Positions 42,998-51,239 of a stretch of DNA of 64,000 nt are shown here, in pieces. The translations under genes and the position numbers were made by a program. This DNA is from Bacteroides sp. (GTDB lineage: Bacteria > Bacteroidota > Bacteroidia > Bacteroidales > Bacteroidaceae): NCBI RefSeq assembly GCF_028690125.1, contig NZ_JAQVBV010000015.1, forward strand, positions 1 to 64,000, in the 5' to 3' direction. Positions within the stretch are counted from its first letter, which is position 1; each line of letters opens with the position of its first letter. The notes under the pieces were generated by a model, which saw only the letters and a program-made list of their open reading frames with translations, had not been told where the DNA came from and did no database searches.

Positions 42998-43759
42998 GTG
43001 TTGGAGTTTGGTATAAAAGATTTTATTGATATTCTGCTGGTTGCTTTATTGTTGTATTATACATACAAATTGATGAAAGCTTCCGGTTCTATCAAAGTGT
43101 TTACCGGCATTTTGGTTTTTATCTTAATTTGGCTGGTGGTGACTCAAGTGTTGGAAATGAAATTGCTTGGGTCTATTTTCGATACTTTAATGAGCGTAGG
43201 TGTTATAGCCTTGATTGTGCTTTTTCAAGATGAAATACGTCGTTTTCTATTGACATTAGGCTCTCATCGTCACTTTAGCGCGTTGGCCCGTTTCTTTAGT
43301 GGCTCTAAAAAAGAATCGTTACAGCACGACGATATTATGCCGGTAGTAATGGCGTGTCTGAGTATGGGAAAGCAGAAGGTAGGTGCATTGATTGTGATTG
43401 AACATAATATTCCTTTAGATGAAGTAGTTCGTACAGGAGAAATTATTGATGCAGCGATTAATCAACGTTTGATTGAGAATATATTTTTCAAGAATAGCCC
43501 TTTGCATGACGGTGCAATGGTGATTAGTAAGAAACGTATTAAAGCTGCCGGTTGCATTCTTCCGGTATCCCATGACTTGAATATACCTAAAGAGTTGGGG
43601 TTACGGCATCGTGCTGCTATGGGAATCTCCCAGCAATCGGATGCGCATGCTATTATTGTTTCTGAAGAGACAGGAGCTATTTCGGTTGCCTATCGGGGGC
43701 AGTTCTATCTTCGCTTGAATGCAGAGGAATTGGAAAGTCTGCTTACAAAAGAGAATTAA
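42998..43759 (+). CDS. cdaA: diadenylate cyclase (c-di-AMP synthase), membrane-bound
   Basis: Makes c-di-AMP from two ATP. 253 aa: three N-terminal membrane segments (DILLVALLLYYTYKLM, TGILVFILIWLVVT, VGVIALIVLFQDE) and a DisA_N catalytic domain with LHDGAMVIS (DGA) and GLRHRAAMGIS (RHR), the two signature motifs. No ATG is available; translation starts at GTG 42998 or at the adjacent TTG 43001 (LEFGIKDF). 25 bp after folP; ends before a terminator hairpin. Confidence 0.92.
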   Translation: MLEFGIKDFIDILLVALLLYYTYKLMKASGSIKVFTGILVFILIWLVVTQVLEMKLLGSIFDTLMSVGVIALIVLFQDEIRRFLLTLGSHRHFSALARFFSGSKKESLQHDDIMPVVMACLSMGKQKVGALIVIEHNIPLDEVVRTGEIIDAAINQRLIENIFFKNSPLHDGAMVISKKRIKAAGCILPVSHDLNIPKELGLRHRAAMGISQQSDAHAIIVSEETGAISVAYRGQFYLRLNAEELESLLTKEN

Positions 43760-43863
43760 GTACATTAAGGATAAAGTTGGATTCCTATATTATCCGATTT
43801 TGGTTTTATGAGTGAGAAACATTCAACATATAGCTTTAATGTCTCAGAACCCTATATTATAAA

Positions 43864-43908
43864 ACAGAGTATAGCAAATACTGATTTTACAAGTTTGCTA
43901 TACTCTGT
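43864..43908. terminator. bidirectional terminator between cdaA and the phosphoesterase gene
   Basis: Perfect 15 bp inverted repeat ACAGAGTATAGCAAA (43864-43878) / TTTGCTATACTCTGT (43894-43908) between convergent genes. Confidence 0.75.
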
Positions 43909-43928
43909 CATTTGGTATGTCTCAGAGC

Positions 43929-45380
43929 TTATTTTATACTCAATGTTTTCCGAAAACTTTTTCCGAAACGGTTGGTAGCTACAATCTCCACTTTTGATGT
44001 ATTTGCTGATGGACGAACACGGAAAAGATGTAATGTGTGATATCCGGTTGTCTTTCCTTTTTTTTGTGTGATAGCTGCTTGATCTTCATCATCGAATGCT
44101 TCTAATACTCCTTTCTTCTCTATTCCATTTTCATAATAAGTGAGAGACCAGGCGGGATCATAATCCCATAGATTCACGACTAAATATTCCGGTTGCGATT
44201 GAAACTCTCCCGGTTTGTATACATGGAACTGGTAATCCAAAGGCTGACCGGTAGCTTTATATTGCCAACTGATATCCTCTCCGTTAATATCTACTAGAAG
44301 ATATCCGTTAGGTGCTCCGCAACGATTGACATCACCTGACCACCAGCCACCGCAGGCAGCTCCTATATTATGTTCATAGATATCAGGAGTAACAATTCGG
44401 TTTTCGTAAAAATGAGTGTGACCGGAGAAAATATGAACTTTGTAGTTTTGCAGAATTTCAAATAGCTGTGCGGCATTGCGTGTGTTACCTTTTCCTTTAT
44501 TTGAGTAATTAGCCACAGGAGCATGAAGAGATAATAATACCAATGTGCCGGGTTTCACATAACTGAGATCTTTTTTAAGCCATTCTAATTGTTCAACAGT
44601 GAAGCTTTCTTTATATTTTTTCTGTCCTTGATAATCAATATCTTTCATGGAAATAATATGCACTTTTCCTACATTGAAAGAGTAATCAGTTGGTCCGAAA
44701 TTGTCTCCGAAAACGTGTTCTGCCCATTCATTCGGATTTTGTGAATTGCTTAAAGCTGTATACTGTAGGTCGAAATCATGATTACCTATCGTATGATACA
44801 TCGTTAGATTGAGTTTGGATATAGCTTCTTTGTAGGGAGCATATATTTCCATAGCATCCCAAGAAATGTCTCCTAACATCATTCCATATATTTCTTTGCC
44901 ATTGAGCGTTTTTAACGTTGCCTCCAGATCGGGAACTGTTTCGTTACTGAAACGGGCGAGATGCTTCTCTGTTTTCATTTGTGGATCGGAGATGGCAATG
45001 AAAGTAAAATCGTTTGCAGGCATCGTTCTTTTTTCCAATTGAAAATCACAACGGTTTATCTTTTGTTGTTTGTCTAAAGCGGCATAATATCCAGTTGGAA
45101 GTGCATTCTCTACGATAGCTTTATAATCTGCCGGAATAGAAAGATAAACAAATTTCGACTGGTCGAAATTAGACGGTAGATAATAATGTCCTTTTTCATC
45201 TGTTTGGGTGAAATTGACTCCATCGGTTACTACAACTCCGGCAATGGGAGATTTTTTGTTATCTGTAACAATACCTTTTACAGTCATTCCTTTCTTTGAA
45301 GGAAGTCCGGCTGCCTGACAACTGACTATCGCCAAAGATAGCAATAGTAGTAAGGTGGATAAAAACTTTGTGGATTTCAT
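43929..45380 (-). CDS. calcineurin-like metallophosphoesterase lipoprotein with flanking beta domains
   Basis: 483 aa. Lipobox IVSC (Cys21). N-terminal carboxypeptidase-regulatory-like domain at about 32-115 (VKGIVTDNKKSPIAGVVVTD). Metallophosphoesterase core at about 125-340: AISDPQM, MLGDISWD, TIGNHDFD, LLSLHAPV and IFSGHTHFYEN, the usual metal ligands except that the first motif is DPQ rather than DxH. C-terminal beta domain to the end. The substrate is unknown, likely a phosphate ester outside the inner membrane. Monocistronic with a -7 box 30 bp upstream. Confidence 0.87.
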   Translation of the reverse strand: MKSTKFLSTLLLLLSLAIVSCQAAGLPSKKGMTVKGIVTDNKKSPIAGVVVTDGVNFTQTDEKGHYYLPSNFDQSKFVYLSIPADYKAIVENALPTGYYAALDKQQKINRCDFQLEKRTMPANDFTFIAISDPQMKTEKHLARFSNETVPDLEATLKTLNGKEIYGMMLGDISWDAMEIYAPYKEAISKLNLTMYHTIGNHDFDLQYTALSNSQNPNEWAEHVFGDNFGPTDYSFNVGKVHIISMKDIDYQGQKKYKESFTVEQLEWLKKDLSYVKPGTLVLLSLHAPVANYSNKGKGNTRNAAQLFEILQNYKVHIFSGHTHFYENRIVTPDIYEHNIGAACGGWWSGDVNRCGAPNGYLLVDINGEDISWQYKATGQPLDYQFHVYKPGEFQSQPEYLVVNLWDYDPAWSLTYYENGIEKKGVLEAFDDEDQAAITQKKGKTTGYHTLHLFRVRPSANTSKVEIVATNRFGKSFRKTLSIK

Positions 45381-45409
45381 CTGTTTTTTTTATATAATTA
45401 GTTGATATG

Positions 45410-45417
45410 CAAAGATA
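45410..45417 (-). promoter_or_regulatory. -7 promoter box for the metallophosphoesterase gene
   Basis: Minus-strand TATCTTTG, a match to TAnnTTTG, 30 bp before the ATG. Confidence 0.55.
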
Positions 45418-45603
45418 TGAAATGAAAACGAAAAAGTATGTAACATAATGGTTGCATTTTTATTTCTTTTCTTTCTCATTTTTGCGATTCACTTTTTACC
45501 ATGTTTTCAATACGGTGATATAATTATGAAAAGTACTTTATTTAAAAAGAAGCCATAAACTAATTTTTTCCACTGAATAAAGTAATCTGTTTGAGTACAA
45601 AGA

Positions 45604-45701
45604 TTAATTCGTAGAACTATAGTCTTCCTTTCGTTGGACTATAGTTCAACGAAAGGAAGACTATAGTTGAAGTTGCGTTGGACTATAGTTCAACGAATTA
45701 A
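45604..45701. repeat. nested palindromic element in a 371 bp intergenic gap
   Basis: A perfect 22 bp inverted repeat (45615-45636 and 45647-45668, containing TAGTCTTCCTTTCGTTG) encloses the 10 bp loop GACTATAGTT, itself nearly palindromic. A second small hairpin follows with the same loop (CGTTG / CAACG at 45676-45695). A 9 bp repeat TTAATTCGT / ACGAATTAA (45604-45612, 45693-45701) encloses everything. The decamer ACTATAGT-type core occurs four times. It lies after the GNAT gene and before the phosphoesterase promoter. No gene is seen in the rest of the gap (45381-45751). Confidence 0.8.
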
Positions 45702-45751
45702 ATTGTGCAGAGAAAAAGTTTATTGACTGAATCGTTTTAAATTAGTTATAA

Positions 45752-46762
45752 CTAGTTTAGCATTAAACTCATATAAGGGTGTAAGGGCTGGAGAAGTTTA
45801 TTACTTAATTCGCTTATATTCATTTGAGTGGATATCTCAGGTAATTGTTCGGTACTAAATTCACACTTTCCTTTCTGTATATAGTAATAACCATTATTTA
45901 TCGGTAACTGCTTGTCTGTTAATTCAAAGTTCATTGTTAGTTCAGGAAAGGTTGTTGCATATAGTTTTAGCACCTCTTTGGCATTGATTATCCGTGCCAT
46001 ACCAAACGAGTGCCGGGATTGTTCATTATTAACAGGCAACAATCTGATAATCTGCCCGTGTCCGCTTTGTTGTTGCAAATAATGCAATAACTGGTTCTCT
46101 ATATCTTTTGAATCTGCTAAAAGCTCATTAATAATCAGATTTTCATTCCCATTATATGCAATAGCCAATCCATTTATTATATTCTCTTGTTTGGCAATAA
46201 CCAGAATACCATCGCTGATGCCTAAATCAGTCATGATTATTTTGAAATCATCAGAAGTATGCTGAATACAGCAAGATCGTTTGGATAGTTCTCTGTTCAG
46301 ATATTGATATACTTCTTCCTGATAATCAGATATAGAATTTATTTTTATTTTAGGAGAAGGAGTAATTGAAGGTACAATAACTTCTTTAACTGAATGTTGG
46401 AATACAGGTGCATATCCCATTTGCGTATAATAGTTGAATAACCAAGGTTCGGCGGGTATCAATGTGCTGAAAGAAATACCGTTATGAAGCATTCTTTTGA
46501 AAGCGAGAGTGAGAAGCTCACGCATTGTACCTTTTCCACGAAAATCGGGATGAGTACAAGCACCTGAAATATAAGAAGTCTGCACAGTATGTCCGCAAAA
46601 GCTCATCGGGTAAGGAAGCATTTGAAGAGCGGAGATGATTGCGGTATCTTTTTGAATGGCAACATTTACTTCATCGGTATAGCGTAGGCGAAAGTACATA
46701 TCAATGAAAGTTTCACTGTCATTGAAACAAAGTTTCCATAATGCTTTTACTTCTTCTTTCAT
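45752..46762 (-). CDS. GNAT-family N-acetyltransferase
   Basis: 336 aa, an Eis-like or two-domain GNAT length. The acetyl-CoA binding segment is in SYISGACTHPDFRGKGTMRE (R-G-x-G-T core), followed by LLTLAFKRMLHNGISFSTLI and the PAEPWLFNYYTQMGYAP stretch. The C-terminal part (about 150-336) is a second alpha/beta domain. Cytoplasmic; substrate unknown. Monocistronic with its own -7 box. Confidence 0.83.
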   Translation of the reverse strand: MKEEVKALWKLCFNDSETFIDMYFRLRYTDEVNVAIQKDTAIISALQMLPYPMSFCGHTVQTSYISGACTHPDFRGKGTMRELLTLAFKRMLHNGISFSTLIPAEPWLFNYYTQMGYAPVFQHSVKEVIVPSITPSPKIKINSISDYQEEVYQYLNRELSKRSCCIQHTSDDFKIIMTDLGISDGILVIAKQENIINGLAIAYNGNENLIINELLADSKDIENQLLHYLQQQSGHGQIIRLLPVNNEQSRHSFGMARIINAKEVLKLYATTFPELTMNFELTDKQLPINNGYYYIQKGKCEFSTEQLPEISTQMNISELSNKLLQPLHPYMSLMLN

Positions 46763-46789
46763 AATCAGTCGGATTTACTATTAAACAAA

Positions 46790-46797
46790 CAAAGATA
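46790..46797 (-). promoter_or_regulatory. -7 promoter box for the GNAT gene
   Basis: Minus-strand TATCTTTG, matching TAnnTTTG, 28 bp before the ATG. Confidence 0.55.
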
Positions 46798-46882
46798 AAA
46801 ATTCGTTTTCAGGTTGCCTAAAATATTTGTGATGAATGAATAATAATGTGGCATTTAGTTTTTTTTACTGACAATAAAATGT

Positions 46883-46890
46883 TATATTTG
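46883..46890 (+). promoter_or_regulatory. -7 promoter box for the TonB-C protein
   Basis: TATATTTG on the plus strand, 51 bp upstream of the ATG. Confidence 0.5.
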
Positions 46891-46941
46891 TAATACTTAG
46901 AAAATGTTCTTTATAAAATAACCTGTTAAAATGAATATATT

Positions 46942-47778
46942 ATGAAAACGAAACTAGTTTGCTTGATTTTGATTCTATGTGGGTGTTTGTCACTTTCTGC
47001 TCAGCATATGCCGAAAGTTGATGAAAATGGAGTTTATTTCGTAGCCGAGAAAATGCCTGAATTTACGGGTGGACAGCAGGCGTTAATGAAATATTTGAGT
47101 ACAAATGTCCAATATCCTGCTGAAGCTCAGAAAAATGGAATAGGTGGTCGTGTAATAGTTCAGTTCGTAATTATGGAAGATGGCAGTATTGCTCAAGAGA
47201 AGATAGTGCGAGGGGTAGAGCCATCACTAGATGCTGAAGCACTCCGTTTGGTGAAACAGATGCCTAAATGGATACCGGGGACAGAGCAGGGGGTGCCGGT
47301 GAAGGTCCGTTATAATGTTCCTATCTTTTTTCGTATGACAGAAGGAAGTATATCAAGGCTAAAATCGGATTTAGTGTTGCCTGTAGGGCAGGAAGTGAAA
47401 AATGCGGCATTGGAAGGTGTATGGCAATCTTGTTCTGTGAAGACCATTGGTGAAGAATACCATATATATCGGGTCCAGGTATTGAAAATATTGTCTTCTG
47501 ACGGTACATTTATGAATATTTTCACAGGTGATAATAAAGCGGGTGTGGTGATTACAGCTTCGGGAACTTACCAAAAAGAATCAGAGAATACATATGTGGA
47601 AACTTTGGAAAAATCGGCGATAGACCTTTTTAAAGAAGGCTCAAAAAATTCAATTACATTTGAGTTTCTGAATGATAATCTGGTGAAATTTACATTTTCA
47701 ATTCCGGGAAAGGATACGCCGTGGGAAGAATATTGGTTTAGAGTACCTCTTCCGGAAATAAAACTGGTAGCTGAATAG
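46942..47778 (+). CDS. secreted TonB C-terminal-domain protein with extra C-terminal beta domain
   Basis: 278 aa. Signal peptide to about residue 20 (CLILILCGCLSLSAQ). Residues about 30-130 are a TonB C-terminal domain (MPEFTGGQQALMKYLSTNVQ, YPAEAQKNGIGGRVIVQFVI, VRYNVPIFF). The rest (about 150-278, EGVWQSCSVKTIGEEYHIYR and after) looks like a small lipocalin-like or DUF4488-type beta domain. There is no membrane anchor or Pro-rich spacer, so it is not a classical ExbBD-coupled TonB. Its partner is unknown. Confidence 0.78.
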   Translation: MKTKLVCLILILCGCLSLSAQHMPKVDENGVYFVAEKMPEFTGGQQALMKYLSTNVQYPAEAQKNGIGGRVIVQFVIMEDGSIAQEKIVRGVEPSLDAEALRLVKQMPKWIPGTEQGVPVKVRYNVPIFFRMTEGSISRLKSDLVLPVGQEVKNAALEGVWQSCSVKTIGEEYHIYRVQVLKILSSDGTFMNIFTGDNKAGVVITASGTYQKESENTYVETLEKSAIDLFKEGSKNSITFEFLNDNLVKFTFSIPGKDTPWEEYWFRVPLPEIKLVAE

Positions 47779-47836
47779 TATGAATAAAATCAGAATATGA
47801 CGGGAAAATTGTATCAAAAGTCTTTAATTATTACTT

Positions 47837-47912
47837 TTTAGGCACGGATTTCATTGATTTTACGATTTTAATTCATAAAAGAATCGTCTGTTTTTCTGTA
47901 ATTCGTGCCTAA
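47837..47912. repeat. inverted repeat between convergent TonB-C and DUF2156-like genes
   Basis: Left arm about 47837-47866 (TTAGGCACGGATTTCATTG) and right arm about 47881-47912, whose complement reads TTAGGCACGAATTACAG; both arms end in ACGATT next to the loop. It is similar in style and position to the element at 40558-40650 and may terminate both genes. Confidence 0.6.
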
Positions 47913-47974
47913 ATAATTATATATTGATAAACTGTCTTTTATTTGGACAAGTCTTATCGCCCTTAATATAGTAT

Positions 47975-48892
47975 TTACCACTTTATCATGTCCATTGGAT
48001 ACTCTTTTAGGCAAGCCATGTATTTATCCAGAATGGTAACCGGTTGATAAGAGAGTTTCGCTTTGCGTAATCCTTCAATTCCTAAATCTTCTTCGCGGTT
48101 CATATAAGTATATTGTTCGGGAATATGATTTGCAAATTCATAATTGATCATTGCATATGCACCATCAATATTAATATCTGCCTTTTCTACATGTACTCCA
48201 AATGTTTCGTGATTGATTGGCATACCAAAAGTGAATGCAACTATTTTTCCATTCACATGTAGAATACCTCCTGTCAGACCTAATGCCTCAAAATGATGAA
48301 GTGCATAAATAAGAGCGCGGCGTTCATTGCCGGTTCCATTCTGTTGGTCGCAATCATTCATTTTACACCATTCAGCTTCCAAATCCAAACATTCCTGAAT
48401 ACGGTCCGGGGTAATTGGTGCATATTCATAATCGGGATAAGTATTGCGGAATCGGTTGATATGATTTCTTTTTGCCTGGAACTTTTTGCCTTTAAGAGTC
48501 GCAAGGTCACTTCTTAAATATATATAATCTGCATAGTCACGGTTTTCTGTAAAGGTAAACTGTTCGGGCAGAATTGCTTCAAGATCAGTCCGCATACAAC
48601 TACATACTCCTAACATACAGAATTGTTGGTTTTCTCGATGCGCATCTTCAATTAATTCTCGAAGAACAACTTTTAGATTTCCCGTACCTATAGGCATCAT
48701 ATAAGCCAATTGCTCTTCTGCCCAGAACTTAAAAACTAAAAAGTTGTTGATTACTGCAAATTTGGTATCGTATAAAAATCTCCAACTACAGAGATTTGAA
48801 AAAGAAAGATCGCAGTTCCGGCGATTACTGTTCATCGTGAATGCGGTAATTGTGTCTTTATCAGCAAGTGTGATATCTTTAAATGCAATCAT
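47975..48892 (-). CDS. DUF2156-like protein (phosphatidylglycerol lysyltransferase C-terminal-type, GNAT fold)
   Basis: 305 aa. MIAFKDITLADKDTITAF and RNCDLSFSNLCSWRFLYDTK start a tandem GNAT-like fold; KGKKFQAKRNHINRFRNTYP and GGILHVNGKIVAFTFGMPIN, then NIDGAYAMINYEFANHI, are the conserved segments of the DUF2156/LPG synthetase C-terminal group. These enzymes transfer an acyl group, often an aminoacyl group from tRNA. No membrane domain is fused, so it is a soluble member with unknown substrate. It stands alone on the minus strand. Confidence 0.8.
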   Translation of the reverse strand: MIAFKDITLADKDTITAFTMNSNRRNCDLSFSNLCSWRFLYDTKFAVINNFLVFKFWAEEQLAYMMPIGTGNLKVVLRELIEDAHRENQQFCMLGVCSCMRTDLEAILPEQFTFTENRDYADYIYLRSDLATLKGKKFQAKRNHINRFRNTYPDYEYAPITPDRIQECLDLEAEWCKMNDCDQQNGTGNERRALIYALHHFEALGLTGGILHVNGKIVAFTFGMPINHETFGVHVEKADINIDGAYAMINYEFANHIPEQYTYMNREEDLGIEGLRKAKLSYQPVTILDKYMACLKEYPMDMIKW

Positions 48893-48948
48893 GAAATTGT
48901 TTTTTTGAGTTTAACTTTTATATAACGGAAAATAGAAGGATTTTGTTT

Positions 48949-49644
48949 TTACAAGATTCCTAATAAATGAAGAATCGTAGGCGTTAATAAAGCTGTAAAT
49001 ATTCCGTTTAATGTGAGTCCTAAACTCGCATAGGCTCCATATTTGCTACTGATATCCATGGCAGTGGAAGTTCCGACCGCATGCGCAGCTGTTCCCATAG
49101 AAAGACCTTGGGCAATGGGACTGCCGACGCGCATGATTTTCATTGCTTTGAAACCACATATGGCGCCTAATAAACCAACTGCTACGACAACTGCTGCTGT
49201 TAGTGAAGGAATACCACCAATCGTTTTGGTAACTTCCATAGCAATAGGGGTGGTAACGGATTTAGGGGCTAGAGATAGAATAACTTCCTGAGAGGCTCCC
49301 ATTAATTTTGCTATGATTACAACGGAAATGACTCCGACAATGCAACCTGCCAATTGGGAGAGAAGGATAGGCAATAACTGTTTCTTTATCATCTCCAATT
49401 GAAGATACAAGGGGACTCCTAAGGCTACAACTGCAGGACGTAGCCAGAACTCAATGAGATGTCCTCCTTTATTGTAGGTTTCATAAGATATGTTTGTCAT
49501 CTTTAAAAAGATGATAAGAATTGCGATAGTGAGTAATATGGGATTCAATAATAATATTCCTGTTTTGTTCTGAAGCGATTTGGCTAAAAAGAAAATCCCG
49601 AAGGTAATAGCCAACAGAAAGAATTCATTTTCTAAGAAATTCAT
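48949..49644 (-). CDS. lrgB: LrgB-family membrane protein
   Basis: 231 aa with about seven hydrophobic segments. APKSVTTPIAMEVTKTIGGI and SMGTAAHAVGTSTAMD are the LrgB/CidB signature. Overlaps the LrgA gene by 4 bp. The pair was first seen as murein hydrolase/holin-like regulators, but homologues in Bacillus (PftAB) and Streptococcus mutans have been shown to move pyruvate. Divergent from pta-ackA here. Confidence 0.9.
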   Translation of the reverse strand: MNFLENEFFLLAITFGIFFLAKSLQNKTGILLLNPILLTIAILIIFLKMTNISYETYNKGGHLIEFWLRPAVVALGVPLYLQLEMIKKQLLPILLSQLAGCIVGVISVVIIAKLMGASQEVILSLAPKSVTTPIAMEVTKTIGGIPSLTAAVVVAVGLLGAICGFKAMKIMRVGSPIAQGLSMGTAAHAVGTSTAMDISSKYGAYASLGLTLNGIFTALLTPTILHLLGIL

Positions 49645-50003
49645 TGATCTTTATGTGTTAAGGGAGTCTTTAATTTCCGAATAATCTGGTGTACCCATCC
49701 TGTGACCAAAAGAACAAGGATCGTACTGACAATAGTGGCAACCACTATCGGCCAGAATTCTGCTGTGATTACATCAAAATATAGCATTAATGCAATTCCG
49801 GGAGGAACGAAAAAGAATCCTAAGTTAGCGACTAAAAAGTCGGAAAGTCCTTGTATCCATTGCAATTTAATCCAACCTAATTTCAAAAAGAGGGTGAGGA
49901 GCAGCATACCTATAATGCTGGAAGGGAGTTTGATACCCGTAAGATAAACGATTAATTCACCCAAAGCCAAACAGCCAAATAAAATGGCGCACTGACGTAT
50001 CAT
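49641..50003 (-). CDS. lrgA: LrgA/CidA-family membrane protein
   Basis: 120 aa with four hydrophobic segments; KLPSSIIGMLLLTLFLKLGW and NLGFFFVPPGIALMLYFDVI match the CidA/LrgA family. First gene of the lrgAB unit, with a -7 box 32 bp upstream. Probably forms a membrane complex with LrgB. Confidence 0.9.
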   Translation of the reverse strand: MIRQCAILFGCLALGELIVYLTGIKLPSSIIGMLLLTLFLKLGWIKLQWIQGLSDFLVANLGFFFVPPGIALMLYFDVITAEFWPIVVATIVSTILVLLVTGWVHQIIRKLKTPLTHKDQ

Positions 50004-50034
50004 ACTAATTACCTATTGATTGTTGAAAACAGTG

Positions 50035-50042
50035 CAAAGGTA
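50035..50042 (-). promoter_or_regulatory. -7 promoter box for lrgAB
   Basis: Minus-strand TACCTTTG, matching TAnnTTTG, 32 bp before the lrgA ATG. Confidence 0.55.
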
Positions 50043-50135
50043 GGAAAAATAGAAGTACTGTGTTAAATATTATAATAATTTAGATTTGGTGGAGAAAAAT
50101 AGGCTGATTTGTAATGTGTATATAGCAAAATTGCG

Positions 50136-50143
50136 TACTTTTG
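50136..50143 (+). promoter_or_regulatory. -7 promoter box for pta-ackA
   Basis: TACTTTTG on the plus strand, 52 bp before the pta ATG; a TTTG at 50108-50111 is somewhat far (24 bp) to be the -33 box. Confidence 0.55.
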
Positions 50144-50195
50144 TGACGCAATTGACAAACAACTTGAAAGTTCAAAACATATTATAGATATATCA

Positions 50196-51215
50196 ATGCT
50201 TAATTTAATTAACCAAATTGTGGCGCGTGCGAAAGAAAACCGCCAACGTATTGTGCTTCCGGAAGGAACGGAAGAACGTACATTAAAAGCTGCCAACCAG
50301 ATTTTGACAGATGAAGTTGCTGATCTTATTTTATTGGGCAAGCCGGAGGAGATCAACGAACTTGCTGTAAAATGGGGATTAGGAAACATCAATAAAGCTA
50401 CCATTATCGATCCGGAGACTTCTTCTAAGCATGAGGAGTATGCGCAATTGTTGTGCGAACTTCGTAAAAAGAAAGGAATGACTATTGAAGAGGCTCGCCA
50501 ATTGACGAGTGATCCTTTATTTTATGGATGTTTGATGATCAAGAGTGGTGATGCTGATGGTCAGTTGGCAGGTGCACGTAACACAACTGGTAATGTATTG
50601 CGTCCGGCATTGCAGATTATTAAAACAGCTCCGGGTATCACTTGTGTATCTGGTGCAATGTTGCTGCTGACTCACGCTCCGGAATGCGGCAAAAATGGCA
50701 TTTTGGTAATGGGTGATGTAGCTGTAACTCCGGTTCCTGATGCTAATCAATTGGCTCAGATTGCTATTTGTACAGCTCAGACTGCTAAAGCCGTTGCCGG
50801 TATTGAAACTCCTAAAGTGGCTTTGTTGAGCTTCTCTACAAAGGGGTCTGCTAAGCATGAGGTAGTAGATAAGGTCATAGAAGCAACTAAGATTGCTAAA
50901 GAAATGGCTCCTACTTTAGATTTGGATGGCGAAATGCAGGCGGATGCTGCCTTGGTACCTGAAGTTGCTGCTAGCAAAGCTCCCGGATCACCGGTAGCAG
51001 GAGAGGCAAATGTGTTGATCGTTCCTAGTCTGGAAGTAGGTAATATTTCTTATAAATTGGTTCAACGTTTAGGACATGCTGATGCTATTGGCCCTATTCT
51101 GCAGGGAATTGCTCGTCCGGTGAATGACTTGTCTCGTGGTTGTTCTATCGAGGATGTATATCGTATGATTGCTATTACGGCAAATCAGGCTATTGCAGCA
51201 AAAGCTAACAAATAA
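50196..51215 (+). CDS. pta: phosphate acetyltransferase
   Basis: Converts acetyl-CoA and phosphate to acetyl phosphate. 339 aa, the short form with only the PTA_PTB domain. Motifs: RQRIVLPEGTEERTLKAANQ, GCLMIKSGDADGQLAGARNT, ALLSFSTKGSAKHE, and NVLIVPSLEVGNISYKLVQR. ackA follows after 24 bp; together they produce ATP and acetate, a main fermentation end product. Confidence 0.95.
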   Translation: MLNLINQIVARAKENRQRIVLPEGTEERTLKAANQILTDEVADLILLGKPEEINELAVKWGLGNINKATIIDPETSSKHEEYAQLLCELRKKKGMTIEEARQLTSDPLFYGCLMIKSGDADGQLAGARNTTGNVLRPALQIIKTAPGITCVSGAMLLLTHAPECGKNGILVMGDVAVTPVPDANQLAQIAICTAQTAKAVAGIETPKVALLSFSTKGSAKHEVVDKVIEATKIAKEMAPTLDLDGEMQADAALVPEVAASKAPGSPVAGEANVLIVPSLEVGNISYKLVQRLGHADAIGPILQGIARPVNDLSRGCSIEDVYRMIAITANQAIAAKANK

Positions 51216-51239
51216 TCTAAATCATAAATCAACGAAAAA

